A DNA stretch of 64,000 nucleotides from Polaribacter vadi (GTDB taxonomy: Bacteria; Bacteroidota; Bacteroidia; Flavobacteriales; Flavobacteriaceae): assembly GCF_018861005.1 (NCBI RefSeq), contig NZ_JAHKQL010000017.1, positions 1 through 64,000 of the forward strand, read 5' to 3'. Every line of letters starts with the position of its first letter. Within the stretch, counting starts at the first letter, position 1. Shown one piece after another: positions 33,351-41,228 of the stretch. A program made the position numbers and the translations under genes. Under the pieces are notes generated by a model, which saw nothing but the letters and a program-made list of their open reading frames with translations, ran no database searches and was not told where the DNA came from.

Positions 33351-35684
33351 ATGAATAGAAAAGAATTTTTAGAAAAAACTTCATTAGCTAGTGCGTCATT
33401 ATTATTACTAAATAGTTGCGATTTTAAATCCACTAAAAATAATACAATACCTAAAATTAAAACAGCAGTAAACATTAAATCACCAAAAGTAGATGAAGAT
33501 ATTTTCTCATATATCAATAGAGAAAAAGGTGAGTTTAATATTACTTTATACAGACAAATCTTAGGAGCTGCAAACGCGTACAAAGAAGGTGATGAAACCA
33601 TAAAAGTAGCTGCTTTAAATGAAAATTCTCGCAAAAACGCAAGACAACTTTTAGCTAATTCAAAGATAAAAGACCTAGTTCAGAATTCCGTTTTTACTGA
33701 TGAACTTCAAGAACTCATTCAAAAAACAACATTTCAAGAAATTGAATTTTTTAATTGGTCCATGCAAGAATTAAAAGCATTTTGTTTGCAAAAACCTGAA
33801 TCTGAAATTAAAAAAATATTACCTAACTTATCTAGTGATGTTATTGCATGTTTGGTAAAATTAATGAGTAATGAAGAACTGATTGCAATCAGTCAAAAAA
33901 TATTTAACCCACTACCAAACAGTAAAATAGGTAGTAGAGGTTATATGGGTGCTAGAGTTCAACCCAATTCTCCAACAGACAATACAGATGATATTGCTTG
34001 GCAAGTTTTTAATGCGTGGTCTTATGCTGTAGGTGATGTTGTTTTAGGTACAAACCCTGTTTCTAGTGAACCTGAATCTGTGGCTAGAATTGAAAAAACA
34101 CTCTTAGATATCATCCAAACTTTTGATTTGGAAGATACAATTCCCAATTGTGTATTATCTCACGTAGATATACAAGCACAAGTGGAACAGGAAAATCCTG
34201 ATACTACTGGTATTTGGTTTCAAAGTATTGCTGGCACAGTAAATGCCAACAAAACTTTTGATGTTTCTATTGAAAAAATGTTAGAATATGCATCAACTAG
34301 GAATGGCCAATATGGTTTTTATGCAGAAACTGGCCAAGGTGCAGATTTAACCAATGGACATAGTGAAGGTTTTGATATGGTAATGCACGAATCTCGAAAA
34401 TACGGATTTTTAAGAGCCTTAAAACAAAAGATAAATGAAGTAAAAGGTGGTAACGAATCTTGGGTACACGTAAATGATGTTGCTGGTTTTATTGGACCTG
34501 AAGTATTCAAATCTAAAGAACAATTAGTACGTTGCTGTTTAGAAGATACAGTTATGGGTAAATTGCATGGATTAACCATTGGTTTAGACATCTGCTCTAC
34601 CTTGCATATGAATGTAAATTTAGAAGATTTAGATTGGTGTATTGAACAAGTAATGCCTGCAAATCCTGCTTATTTAATGGCTTTACCAACCAAAAACGAC
34701 CCTATGTTAAGCTATTTAACCACAGCATTTAGCAATCATGTAAAAATTAGAGAACAGTTTGGTTATAAAGTGAATGATGCAATGTGGAATTTCTTCAAAA
34801 AAATAAAAATTATTGATAAAAAAGGAAAGCCTACCAAACATTTTGGAGACCCTAATTGGGTATTTTATCAATATAAAAAGGCGAAAAAAGACAAACGTTC
34901 AAAAACTGAAATTTATAAAGAAGGAGAAACCATACTTTCACAAATAGAAAAAAGAGGTATTTCTATTGCAAAAGGTTATGGAGAAAATATTTGGGATTTA
35001 GATCCTAATTTAAACAAAGAAGTACATCGTTTGTATAATGATGCCAAAGTAAGTTTATGGACGGAAATTAATCCGAATTTTAAAAATAGTATTCCATCTG
35101 CAATAGCAATTTCAACCCAATCAAAAGACAGAAAAGATTATGTGTATCATCCAGAATCTGGAGAAATTTTAGGTGATGATGCTACAAAAATGATTAAAAA
35201 TATTAGAGCTTCTTGGAATGGTAAAACTCCTGATATACAAATTATTATTTCTGATGGTTTAAACGCAAGAGCTTTAATGGATGATGGACATTTACATCCT
35301 TTTTTAAATGAATTAAACAAACAATTAAAAACAAGTAATTACACCATTAGCAATAGCTCAATTTTTATAAATAACGGACGTGTAAGGGCTGGTTATGCAT
35401 GTGGAGAACTTTTATTTGGCGAAAAAACCAACTACCCAAAAAGTCATGGCATCATTCACATAATTGGTGAAAGACCTGGTTCTGGACATCATAATTTTTC
35501 TGCTTATTTAAGTGTAACCAAATCCACAACTTGGTATCATAAAGGTGTTGTAGATCATAACATTTCTAGAGTTGTTTCTGGTATTTCAGATACAGCATTA
35601 CACCCCAAAGATGCTGCACTAACCACCTCAAAAATTCTAAGTGAGTTATTTTTAAATACTACTGATGAGAAGTTGATTTCTTAA
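33351..35684 (+). CDS. Fused ethanolamine ammonia-lyase (EutB-EutC) with Tat/lipoprotein-like leader
   Basis: A 777-residue fusion of both ethanolamine ammonia-lyase subunits, an adenosylcobalamin enzyme splitting ethanolamine into acetaldehyde and ammonia. EutB spans about 50-480: R202 and Q204 in ARVQPN, N235 in GTNPV, F290 in WFQSIAG, E326 in ETGQG, F380 in GFIGPE and D413 in GLDIC align with the known active site (E. coli R160, Q162, N193, F258, E287, F329, D362). EutC is at about 625-777 with SDGLNARAL, IGERPG (705-710) and AYLSVTK. The leader MNRKEFLEKTSLASAS then LLLLNSC gives an RK-type Tat motif and a lipobox at C23. EutA, EutH and shell genes are absent here. Enzyme family is firm; export is inferred. 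Confidence 0.92.
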   Translation: MNRKEFLEKTSLASASLLLLNSCDFKSTKNNTIPKIKTAVNIKSPKVDEDIFSYINREKGEFNITLYRQILGAANAYKEGDETIKVAALNENSRKNARQLLANSKIKDLVQNSVFTDELQELIQKTTFQEIEFFNWSMQELKAFCLQKPESEIKKILPNLSSDVIACLVKLMSNEELIAISQKIFNPLPNSKIGSRGYMGARVQPNSPTDNTDDIAWQVFNAWSYAVGDVVLGTNPVSSEPESVARIEKTLLDIIQTFDLEDTIPNCVLSHVDIQAQVEQENPDTTGIWFQSIAGTVNANKTFDVSIEKMLEYASTRNGQYGFYAETGQGADLTNGHSEGFDMVMHESRKYGFLRALKQKINEVKGGNESWVHVNDVAGFIGPEVFKSKEQLVRCCLEDTVMGKLHGLTIGLDICSTLHMNVNLEDLDWCIEQVMPANPAYLMALPTKNDPMLSYLTTAFSNHVKIREQFGYKVNDAMWNFFKKIKIIDKKGKPTKHFGDPNWVFYQYKKAKKDKRSKTEIYKEGETILSQIEKRGISIAKGYGENIWDLDPNLNKEVHRLYNDAKVSLWTEINPNFKNSIPSAIAISTQSKDRKDYVYHPESGEILGDDATKMIKNIRASWNGKTPDIQIIISDGLNARALMDDGHLHPFLNELNKQLKTSNYTISNSSIFINNGRVRAGYACGELLFGEKTNYPKSHGIIHIIGERPGSGHHNFSAYLSVTKSTTWYHKGVVDHNISRVVSGISDTALHPKDAALTTSKILSELFLNTTDEKLIS

Positions 35685-35804
35685 AATAATAGTTGTTTTT
35701 TTGACGAAATCACAATTATTGTAATAATCTAAAAATTAAGGACTTATAATTTTTATTTATTTAATTAAAAACTTAATTTGTAAAAAATTAAAAAATAATT
35801 AGAT

Positions 35805-36593
35805 ATGAAAAAGATTCTTAAATTTACATTTTTACTATTAATTAGTAACCTAAGTTTTAGCCAAATTGAGTTAGATAAATCTATTAGCTATAATGATGCA
35901 GAGGGTTGGTTATTACCATACTCTACTTCAGAAGGTAGTTTTTATTATTTAGCTGGACCTGGTTTAAAAACATTTAAAATTTTTAATTCTGACTATAGTC
36001 TTAAATCAGAATTCACACCTAACTTACCATCTGGAGTAGAAACATTTGATATATCATTATATACAGAAAACTTTGGTGTATCAAAACATATTTTTAATTC
36101 AGATGATTTGTTTGAAATAGTTATTAGCTTTTCAGAAGACGAAGATTCTTCTAGTAAAAAAATAATAATTTATAATGAAAATGGCGAAATTGTAAAAGAT
36201 TTTGGTGATAATGAATTTTACATTTCAGATATATATGATTTTATAATTTTTAATGATAAAGCAGAAAATGTAAACAAATTAATAATCTATAACACTACAA
36301 CTGAATCTACTGAAATTTATACACTTCCTTCATCTACTTTAGCTACAAAAGAAATTGATTACGTTAAATCATTAAAATCATTTCCTAATCCTGCTATAAA
36401 CTATTTGTATATAGAAAACGTAAATACCAACCAGAGTAATTTGACGCTTTTTGATGTTAATGGAAAAGAATTTAACACAAAACTAATTAAAACTAGACAA
36501 GAAAATAGTTTTAAAATTAATTTAGAAAACTTAGCAACTGGTCTATATTTCTACGAAATAAATAACATTAAACATAAGTTTATTAAAAAATAA
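35805..36593 (+). CDS. T9SS type A sorted secreted protein
   Basis: A 262-residue secreted protein: signal peptide (about 1-19, ending NLSFSQ), a beta-rich middle of 150 residues with no known domain (GAGLKTFKIFNSDY-type strands), and a type A sorting domain at about 190-262 (KSLKSFPNPAINYLYIENV, then ATGLYFYEINNIKHKFIKK). It would cross the outer membrane by the type IX system with removal of the C-terminal tail. It stands alone after the EutBC gene, 120 bases away, and its promoter lacks the ACCTA palindrome found at the other T9SS genes. Confidence 0.85.
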   Translation: MKKILKFTFLLLISNLSFSQIELDKSISYNDAEGWLLPYSTSEGSFYYLAGPGLKTFKIFNSDYSLKSEFTPNLPSGVETFDISLYTENFGVSKHIFNSDDLFEIVISFSEDEDSSSKKIIIYNENGEIVKDFGDNEFYISDIYDFIIFNDKAENVNKLIIYNTTTESTEIYTLPSSTLATKEIDYVKSLKSFPNPAINYLYIENVNTNQSNLTLFDVNGKEFNTKLIKTRQENSFKINLENLATGLYFYEINNIKHKFIKK

Positions 36594-36744
36594 GATTTAT
36601 CAGTTCAAATTCAAAGTTTTAATCAAATTTTCATTCAGCTTTTACCTGCTAATAATCATCCTTTGAAATGAAAAATATAGAATTAATTTGAAGAGCTATA
36701 AATTTTACTTTACTTATTCTAAATACAATTTTAGAAAACAAAAA

Positions 36745-36767
36745 AAATCCAGCTAAAAGCTGGATTT
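36745..36767. terminator. Bidirectional terminator
   Basis: AAATCCAGCT (36745-36754) and AGCTGGATTT (36758-36767) form a perfect stem with a 3-base loop, flanked by an A-run and a T-run, between the convergent T9SS and SPFH genes. Confidence 0.9.
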
Positions 36768-36793
36768 TTTAATACCTTAAAAGTAAAAACTTC

Positions 36794-37624
36794 TTATTGG
36801 TTTCCTAAAATAATTGGCATTCCAGATTTACCAGAACCAATTACAATCACTTTACTGTTTGTTGATTCAGAAAGTTTTAAAGTAGCTTCAATACCTTTTT
36901 CTTGTAAAATTTTATCGGTTAAAGACGCACTTAAAATCTTATTTGCAGTTGCTTTACCTTCTGCATCAATCTTTTGTCTTTCAGCTTCTTTTTTAGCTTT
37001 TGCTAAACGAAACTCATATTCTAAAGATTCTTGTTCTTGCTTTAATTTAGTTTCAATTGCAGTTCTAATTGTATTTGGTAATTTTACATCTTCTACCAAA
37101 ACTCTTTTTACTGATAAATACTGTCCTTTTAAAACATTCTGAACTTCATCTAAAATTTCTTGCTCAATAACATCTCTTTTACTAGAATATAATTGCTCTG
37201 GTGTATATCTACCAACAACGCTTCTTGCAGCTGCATTTATTGCAGGATCTAACAACTCACGTTCATAATCTTCTCCTTTAGTTTTTATAAGTTTACCTAA
37301 ATTTTCAAATTCTGGCTCATACCAAATTGTACCATTTACTTTAACTTCTAATCCGTTTACAGAAAGTACATTCATTTCATCAGAAATAGATTGCTGACGT
37401 ACTTTTCTTACAATCATCTTGTTCCAAGGTAATACAATATGAAAACCTTCTCCATAAGATTTTTCTGTATTAATACCTTTACCTAAAGATTCGAAAATTA
37501 CGCCACCTTCTCCAGGACCAATTGTAACTGTAGATTTAGTGAATAGTATGATTGCAACAACTGCAATTATAATTAGGAAAACTCCACCTTTAGGGAAATT
37601 CAAATCCATTTGATTATTTGCCAT
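36794..37624 (-). CDS. SPFH/Band 7 (prohibitin family) membrane protein
   Basis: A 276-residue protein with one N-terminal membrane helix (about 14-33; GGVFLIIIAVVAIILFTKS) followed by the Band 7 domain (TIGPGEGGVIFESLGKG, then YGEGFHIVLPWN and EVKVNGTIWYEP). A long helical, Glu/Lys/Ala-rich segment (about 200-240, EYEFRLAKAKKEAERQKI) and a short C-terminus end it. Such proteins form large rings that scaffold membrane microdomains or control proteases. The VWA membrane protein gene lies 63 bases upstream on the same strand. The family is certain. Confidence 0.9.
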   Translation of the reverse strand: MANNQMDLNFPKGGVFLIIIAVVAIILFTKSTVTIGPGEGGVIFESLGKGINTEKSYGEGFHIVLPWNKMIVRKVRQQSISDEMNVLSVNGLEVKVNGTIWYEPEFENLGKLIKTKGEDYERELLDPAINAAARSVVGRYTPEQLYSSKRDVIEQEILDEVQNVLKGQYLSVKRVLVEDVKLPNTIRTAIETKLKQEQESLEYEFRLAKAKKEAERQKIDAEGKATANKILSASLTDKILQEKGIEATLKLSESTNSKVIVIGSGKSGMPIILGNQ

Positions 37625-37687
37625 TTTAATATTTTTTAAATTTTATCAAATTTACAATTTCTATTGATGAAACCCAATGCATATATT

Positions 37688-39715
37688 TTATATTTTACCA
37701 AAGTATTTTCTAAGAAACCATTCTGCTGTTAAAAGTGCGATTACTAAAAATAAAATCCATTGCCAATCAATTAAATTTACTTGCTTTTTAGTTGCTTTTT
37801 GTACTGTATAAAAAGACTCATTGGCTAACAATTTTTTGGTGATTTTTGCTGCCTGATTTTTATAAAACAGATTACCCCCAGTTTTATCTGCCAGCTTTTG
37901 TAATTTTTGAATATTAGCATTTGTAAATTGCTCTTCAATATTATAATCTGTTATTTTAAAACGCCCATTTTTACTGATGCTCTGACCTAAAACAGTAACT
38001 TTATAAGTATAGTCTCCAGAATTTAAATTTTCTATCTCTGTTTTAAAAGCGTTATTTACCAAAGAAAAAGGTACTTTAGTAACTACTTTAGTTGTTGTAT
38101 TTGTAACAGTAATCTCTAAACTCGCTCTTGGGTCGAATTGATAATTTTTATCTGTGTAAAAAGCAGAAATAGTAATTGTAGAATTTGCAGGATATAAACT
38201 TTCTGCATCTACTTCTAATCGATTTCTTTTTTTGTTTGAAGCCAAAAACTGAACAATATTCCCAATAAATTTATCAAAATCTTCGAAAGAATTTGTATTT
38301 AAAAAACTGTTGGCTCTCCATCTCCAAATACCTTCACCAAGTAAAATTCCAGATTTTTGATTGTTGATATCAAAAGTAGCTAACAAAGGTTGTTGTGTTT
38401 CTAAACCATTAATATTTTGATACAATAAAGTTTGGTGTTCTTTGGTAAAACTTACTTCACCAAATTTATCTTTTAAAGGCGGATAATTATTAAAGCCAAT
38501 ATCTTCTTGTAAAAAATTTAGAAAGCCATCATTAAAAACTGCTCCATAATTTTCGGTTTCATTAATTGAATTTTTTCTAACACCTAATTCTTTTTGGTTG
38601 ATGAAATTCCAGTCTGAACTTGCACCAGAAACCAATAAATAATTATTATTGTTTTCTTTAATTTGATCAATAACTTTATTAAACTTATTATTTAACTGAA
38701 ACAATATAACCAACTGATAATCTTTAATATTATTTTTAAAATTATCAATATGATAAATTTCTACAGAGCGTTGTTTATTACTTTCTATTGCCTTTTTAAA
38801 AGCTCCTAAATCTGGATGCAAAACGGATGTTAACAACAAAACTTTTGTTTGCTCATCTATAACTTCTACAGAAAAACTTTTTGAATTATTCTTAGTGTTT
38901 TTCTCATTTTCTATTTTAGAAATGGATGCAGTATAATATTGTAAACCTTCTTTAATAGATGTTAAATTTGCAATAACTGTTAGCGATTTTTTTGATGCAG
39001 AAAAACGTACATTTTTTCTGAAAACAGTTTTTCCTTTATTAAATATAGAAAACTGAGTGGTTACATTTTCATTCCCTTCGTAATTTAAAATAACTTCTAC
39101 AGGAAACTTGTTTTTAATATAACTGTATTTATTTACGTTTAATTGACTGATTTTAACATCTACATATTTTGTAGTATCACCAATTACAATTGGGTAAATA
39201 GGTTGTTTTACATTTATAAATTCGTAATCTTGACCTATAGTTTGGTTGCCATCCGTAATTAAAACAATTGGAGAAATCTTATCATTTTGCAGTTCATTTA
39301 CATTAAGTATTGCATTAGAAATATTTGTTTGATTTTCTGTAAAAGAAAGACTATCTAAAACTTGTAAATCATTAGCAAATGAAAATTTTTGAACATCAAA
39401 TTTTTGTTGAATTTGTGAATTTTTTTCTAATTCTTTTATAAAAACCTCAACATTTTTATCCTCTTTAAAAAAAGAAACAGAATTAGAATTATCAACCAAA
39501 AAAGTTAAAACTGGTTTTATATTAGTAATATTGGTTTCCTCTATTTTTGGATTTATCAATAATAAAATCAACAAAAAGATACTTAATCCTTTTAAAACAA
39601 AAAGAGTACCTGTTATTTTTAGTTTGTTTTTTACTTTAAAATAGTATTGAAAGTATGCAATTGCTAAACCAAATAACAATGCTAAAATGAGATATAATAT
39701 TAAAGTAGTCTGCAA
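37688..39715 (-). CDS. VWA-type membrane protein of unknown function
   Basis: A 675-residue protein with two N-terminal membrane helices (about 4-24 and 38-58), a large extracytoplasmic region, and a C-terminal helix (about 648-665; IDWQWILFLVIALLTAEWFL). The first soluble domain resembles a von Willebrand A fold: LVDNSNSV near 72-79 keeps the DxSxS MIDAS motif and LITDGNQT supplies the next acidic residue. Repeated Ig-like strands follow. The layout matches Bacteroidota VWA membrane proteins such as BatA relatives, but no MoxR ATPase gene is beside it. It lies 63 bases upstream of the SPFH gene. Role unknown. Confidence 0.82.
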   Translation of the reverse strand: MQTTLILYLILALLFGLAIAYFQYYFKVKNKLKITGTLFVLKGLSIFLLILLLINPKIEETNITNIKPVLTFLVDNSNSVSFFKEDKNVEVFIKELEKNSQIQQKFDVQKFSFANDLQVLDSLSFTENQTNISNAILNVNELQNDKISPIVLITDGNQTIGQDYEFINVKQPIYPIVIGDTTKYVDVKISQLNVNKYSYIKNKFPVEVILNYEGNENVTTQFSIFNKGKTVFRKNVRFSASKKSLTVIANLTSIKEGLQYYTASISKIENEKNTKNNSKSFSVEVIDEQTKVLLLTSVLHPDLGAFKKAIESNKQRSVEIYHIDNFKNNIKDYQLVILFQLNNKFNKVIDQIKENNNNYLLVSGASSDWNFINQKELGVRKNSINETENYGAVFNDGFLNFLQEDIGFNNYPPLKDKFGEVSFTKEHQTLLYQNINGLETQQPLLATFDINNQKSGILLGEGIWRWRANSFLNTNSFEDFDKFIGNIVQFLASNKKRNRLEVDAESLYPANSTITISAFYTDKNYQFDPRASLEITVTNTTTKVVTKVPFSLVNNAFKTEIENLNSGDYTYKVTVLGQSISKNGRFKITDYNIEEQFTNANIQKLQKLADKTGGNLFYKNQAAKITKKLLANESFYTVQKATKKQVNLIDWQWILFLVIALLTAEWFLRKYFGKI

Positions 39716-39765
39716 TCGTTTTATTTTAATGGGAAAGATATAAAGAACTATTTAAATAAGAATAA

Positions 39766-39790
39766 ACCTGCAATGTTAAATATTGCAGGT
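39766..39790. terminator. Hairpin between the VWA gene and the 69-residue gene
   Basis: ACCTGCAAT (39766-39774) pairs with ATTGCAGGT (39782-39790) around a 7-base loop; the next bases on the plus strand are TATTTTTAAA. It probably ends the transcript of the 69-residue gene or is a REP-like unit: the CCTGCAA arm resembles the hairpins at 4406 and 4522. Confidence 0.55.
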
Positions 39791-39810
39791 TATTTTTAAA
39801 CTCTATTTAC

Positions 39811-39873
39811 TTAGGGGTAAATTAGGAGTAGATAGGGTATTTAGGAGTACTTGGGTTTTATTTTTAGGGTAAA
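39811..39873. repeat. Degenerate 10-base-period TTAGGAGTA repeat
   Basis: Units TTAGGGGTAA, TTAGGAGTAG, ATAGGGTATT, TTAGGAGTAC, TTGGGTTTTA and TTTAGGGTAA follow each other at roughly 10-base spacing just downstream of the 69-residue gene. They are decayed copies of one short unit. No coding role is evident. Confidence 0.6.
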
Positions 39874-39876
39874 ATT

Positions 39877-40086
39877 TTAATTAGATTCTATGTAATGATA
39901 TTTAACATTCTGTTTCATATAACTTTTTAATATTCCCATATTTTTAAGTTCGTCTAAAACATTATAAACTACAAGTATTAATTTAATACTATTAATTCTG
40001 TTTAAAATTTGAAAGCTTGTTAAATGCTCATTTTTTAATTCATTAATTACTTCTAATTGTCTGTTAGTTAAATTATTAGTTTCCAT
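39877..40086 (-). CDS. Small helix-turn-helix-like protein
   Basis: A 69-residue protein (METNNLTNRQLEVINELKNE and on). The helix pattern, with QLEVINELK then TSFQILNRINSIKLILVVYNVLDELKNMGIL and a final strand KYHYIE, looks like a minimal winged-helix DNA-binding domain. No wider family could be named. It is isolated, and no promoter stronger than a TAnCTTTA-like box on the minus strand was found. It could be a small regulator; being short, it is less certain than its neighbours. Confidence 0.5.
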   Translation of the reverse strand: METNNLTNRQLEVINELKNEHLTSFQILNRINSIKLILVVYNVLDELKNMGILKSYMKQNVKYHYIESN

Positions 40087-40200
40087 AGGTTTTGTTGTTT
40101 TACACTGTAAAGATACTATGGATTTAAGACGTAAAATTAAATTTTAGATAGGTAATGATTAAAGTTAGGTGATTGGTATTTAAATATAGACGAATAAAAA

Positions 40201-40222
40201 AACACCTGTTTTCACAGGTGTT
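40201..40222 (-). terminator. Terminator after fabG
   Basis: AACACCTG (40201-40208) pairs with CAGGTGTT (40215-40222). On the minus strand the stem is followed by TTTTT, consistent with the end of the fabG transcript. Confidence 0.8.
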
Positions 40223-40302
40223 AAGTATATGTTAATTAAACGTTTAGAATATAATTATTATTACTTTTTTATTGATTAAAGCTATTTATCAAAAAAAACA
40301 AT

Positions 40303-41049
40303 CTAAGTTAGCATTCCACCATCTACAGAAAGAGTTTGACCTGTAATATATGAACTCATATCAGAAGCTAAAAATACACAAGCGTTTGCAATATCTTCTG
40401 GCTTACCTCCTCTTTTTAAAGGAATTCCATCTCTCCAACTTTGTACAGTTGCTTCATCTAACTTGTCTGTCATTTCAGTTTCTATAAAACCAGGAGCAAT
40501 TACATTACTTCTTACATTTCTAGAACCTAACTCTAAAGCTACAGATTTAGAAAAACCTACAATACCTGCTTTAGATGCTGCATAATTTGTTTGCCCTGCA
40601 TTACCTTTTAAACCAACTACAGAACTCATATTTATAATAGAACCTGCTCTCTGCTTCATCATTGGTCTAATAACAGCTTTAGTTAGGTTAAATACAGATT
40701 TTAAGTTAACTTCAATTACTTTATCAAAATCTTCTTCAGAAATACGCATTAACAAATTGTCTTTGGTTATACCTGCATTGTTTACTAAAATATCTATAGC
40801 ACCAAATTCTTTTTGAACATCTTTAGCTAATTCTTGAGCAGCAGCATAATCAGCAGCATTAGATTGATATCCTTTAGCAGAAACACCAAATGCTTTTAAT
40901 TCTTCTTCTAAGGCATTTGCAGCATCTACAGAAGAACTATACGTAAAAGCTACATTTGCACCTTGTTTTGCAAATTCAATAGCAATACCTCTACCTATTC
41001 CTCTAGTTGCACCAGTAATTATTGCTGATTTATTTTCTAGTAATTTCAT
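40303..41049 (-). CDS. fabG: 3-oxoacyl-[acyl-carrier-protein] reductase FabG
   Basis: A 248-residue short-chain dehydrogenase of fatty acid synthesis that reduces 3-oxoacyl-ACP with NADPH in the cytosol. The nucleotide loop TGATRGIGRGIA (12-23), NNAG (90-93) and the catalytic set S143, Y156 and K160 (INMSSVVGLKG and NYAASKAG) are present, with N115 completing the tetrad. The C-terminus ITGQTLSVDGGM is typical FabG. It is a single transcription unit here with its own terminator, separate from the lipid A genes. Confidence 0.95.
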   Translation of the reverse strand: MKLLENKSAIITGATRGIGRGIAIEFAKQGANVAFTYSSSVDAANALEEELKAFGVSAKGYQSNAADYAAAQELAKDVQKEFGAIDILVNNAGITKDNLLMRISEEDFDKVIEVNLKSVFNLTKAVIRPMMKQRAGSIINMSSVVGLKGNAGQTNYAASKAGIVGFSKSVALELGSRNVRSNVIAPGFIETEMTDKLDEATVQSWRDGIPLKRGGKPEDIANACVFLASDMSSYITGQTLSVDGGMLT

Positions 41050-41093
41050 ATAGTTTAGTTGTTTTTAAGGCATCAAATATAATAAAATAAAAA

Positions 41094-41123
41094 AACTCGT
41101 AAAGTAAAATTACCTTACGAGTT
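41094..41123 (-). terminator. Terminator after the M16 peptidase gene
   Basis: AACTCGTAA (41094-41102) and TTACGAGTT (41115-41123) pair, with an inner GTAA/TTAC pairing. On the minus strand the stem is followed by T residues. Confidence 0.8.
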
Positions 41124-41228
41124 AAAATTTAATAAGACTATAATTTCACTAATTTAAAGAAATGCCAAAACCTTTAAAATTTATATTTATGTAATTTATT
41201 TTAAATGATAATTTAAAAATTATAAAAT

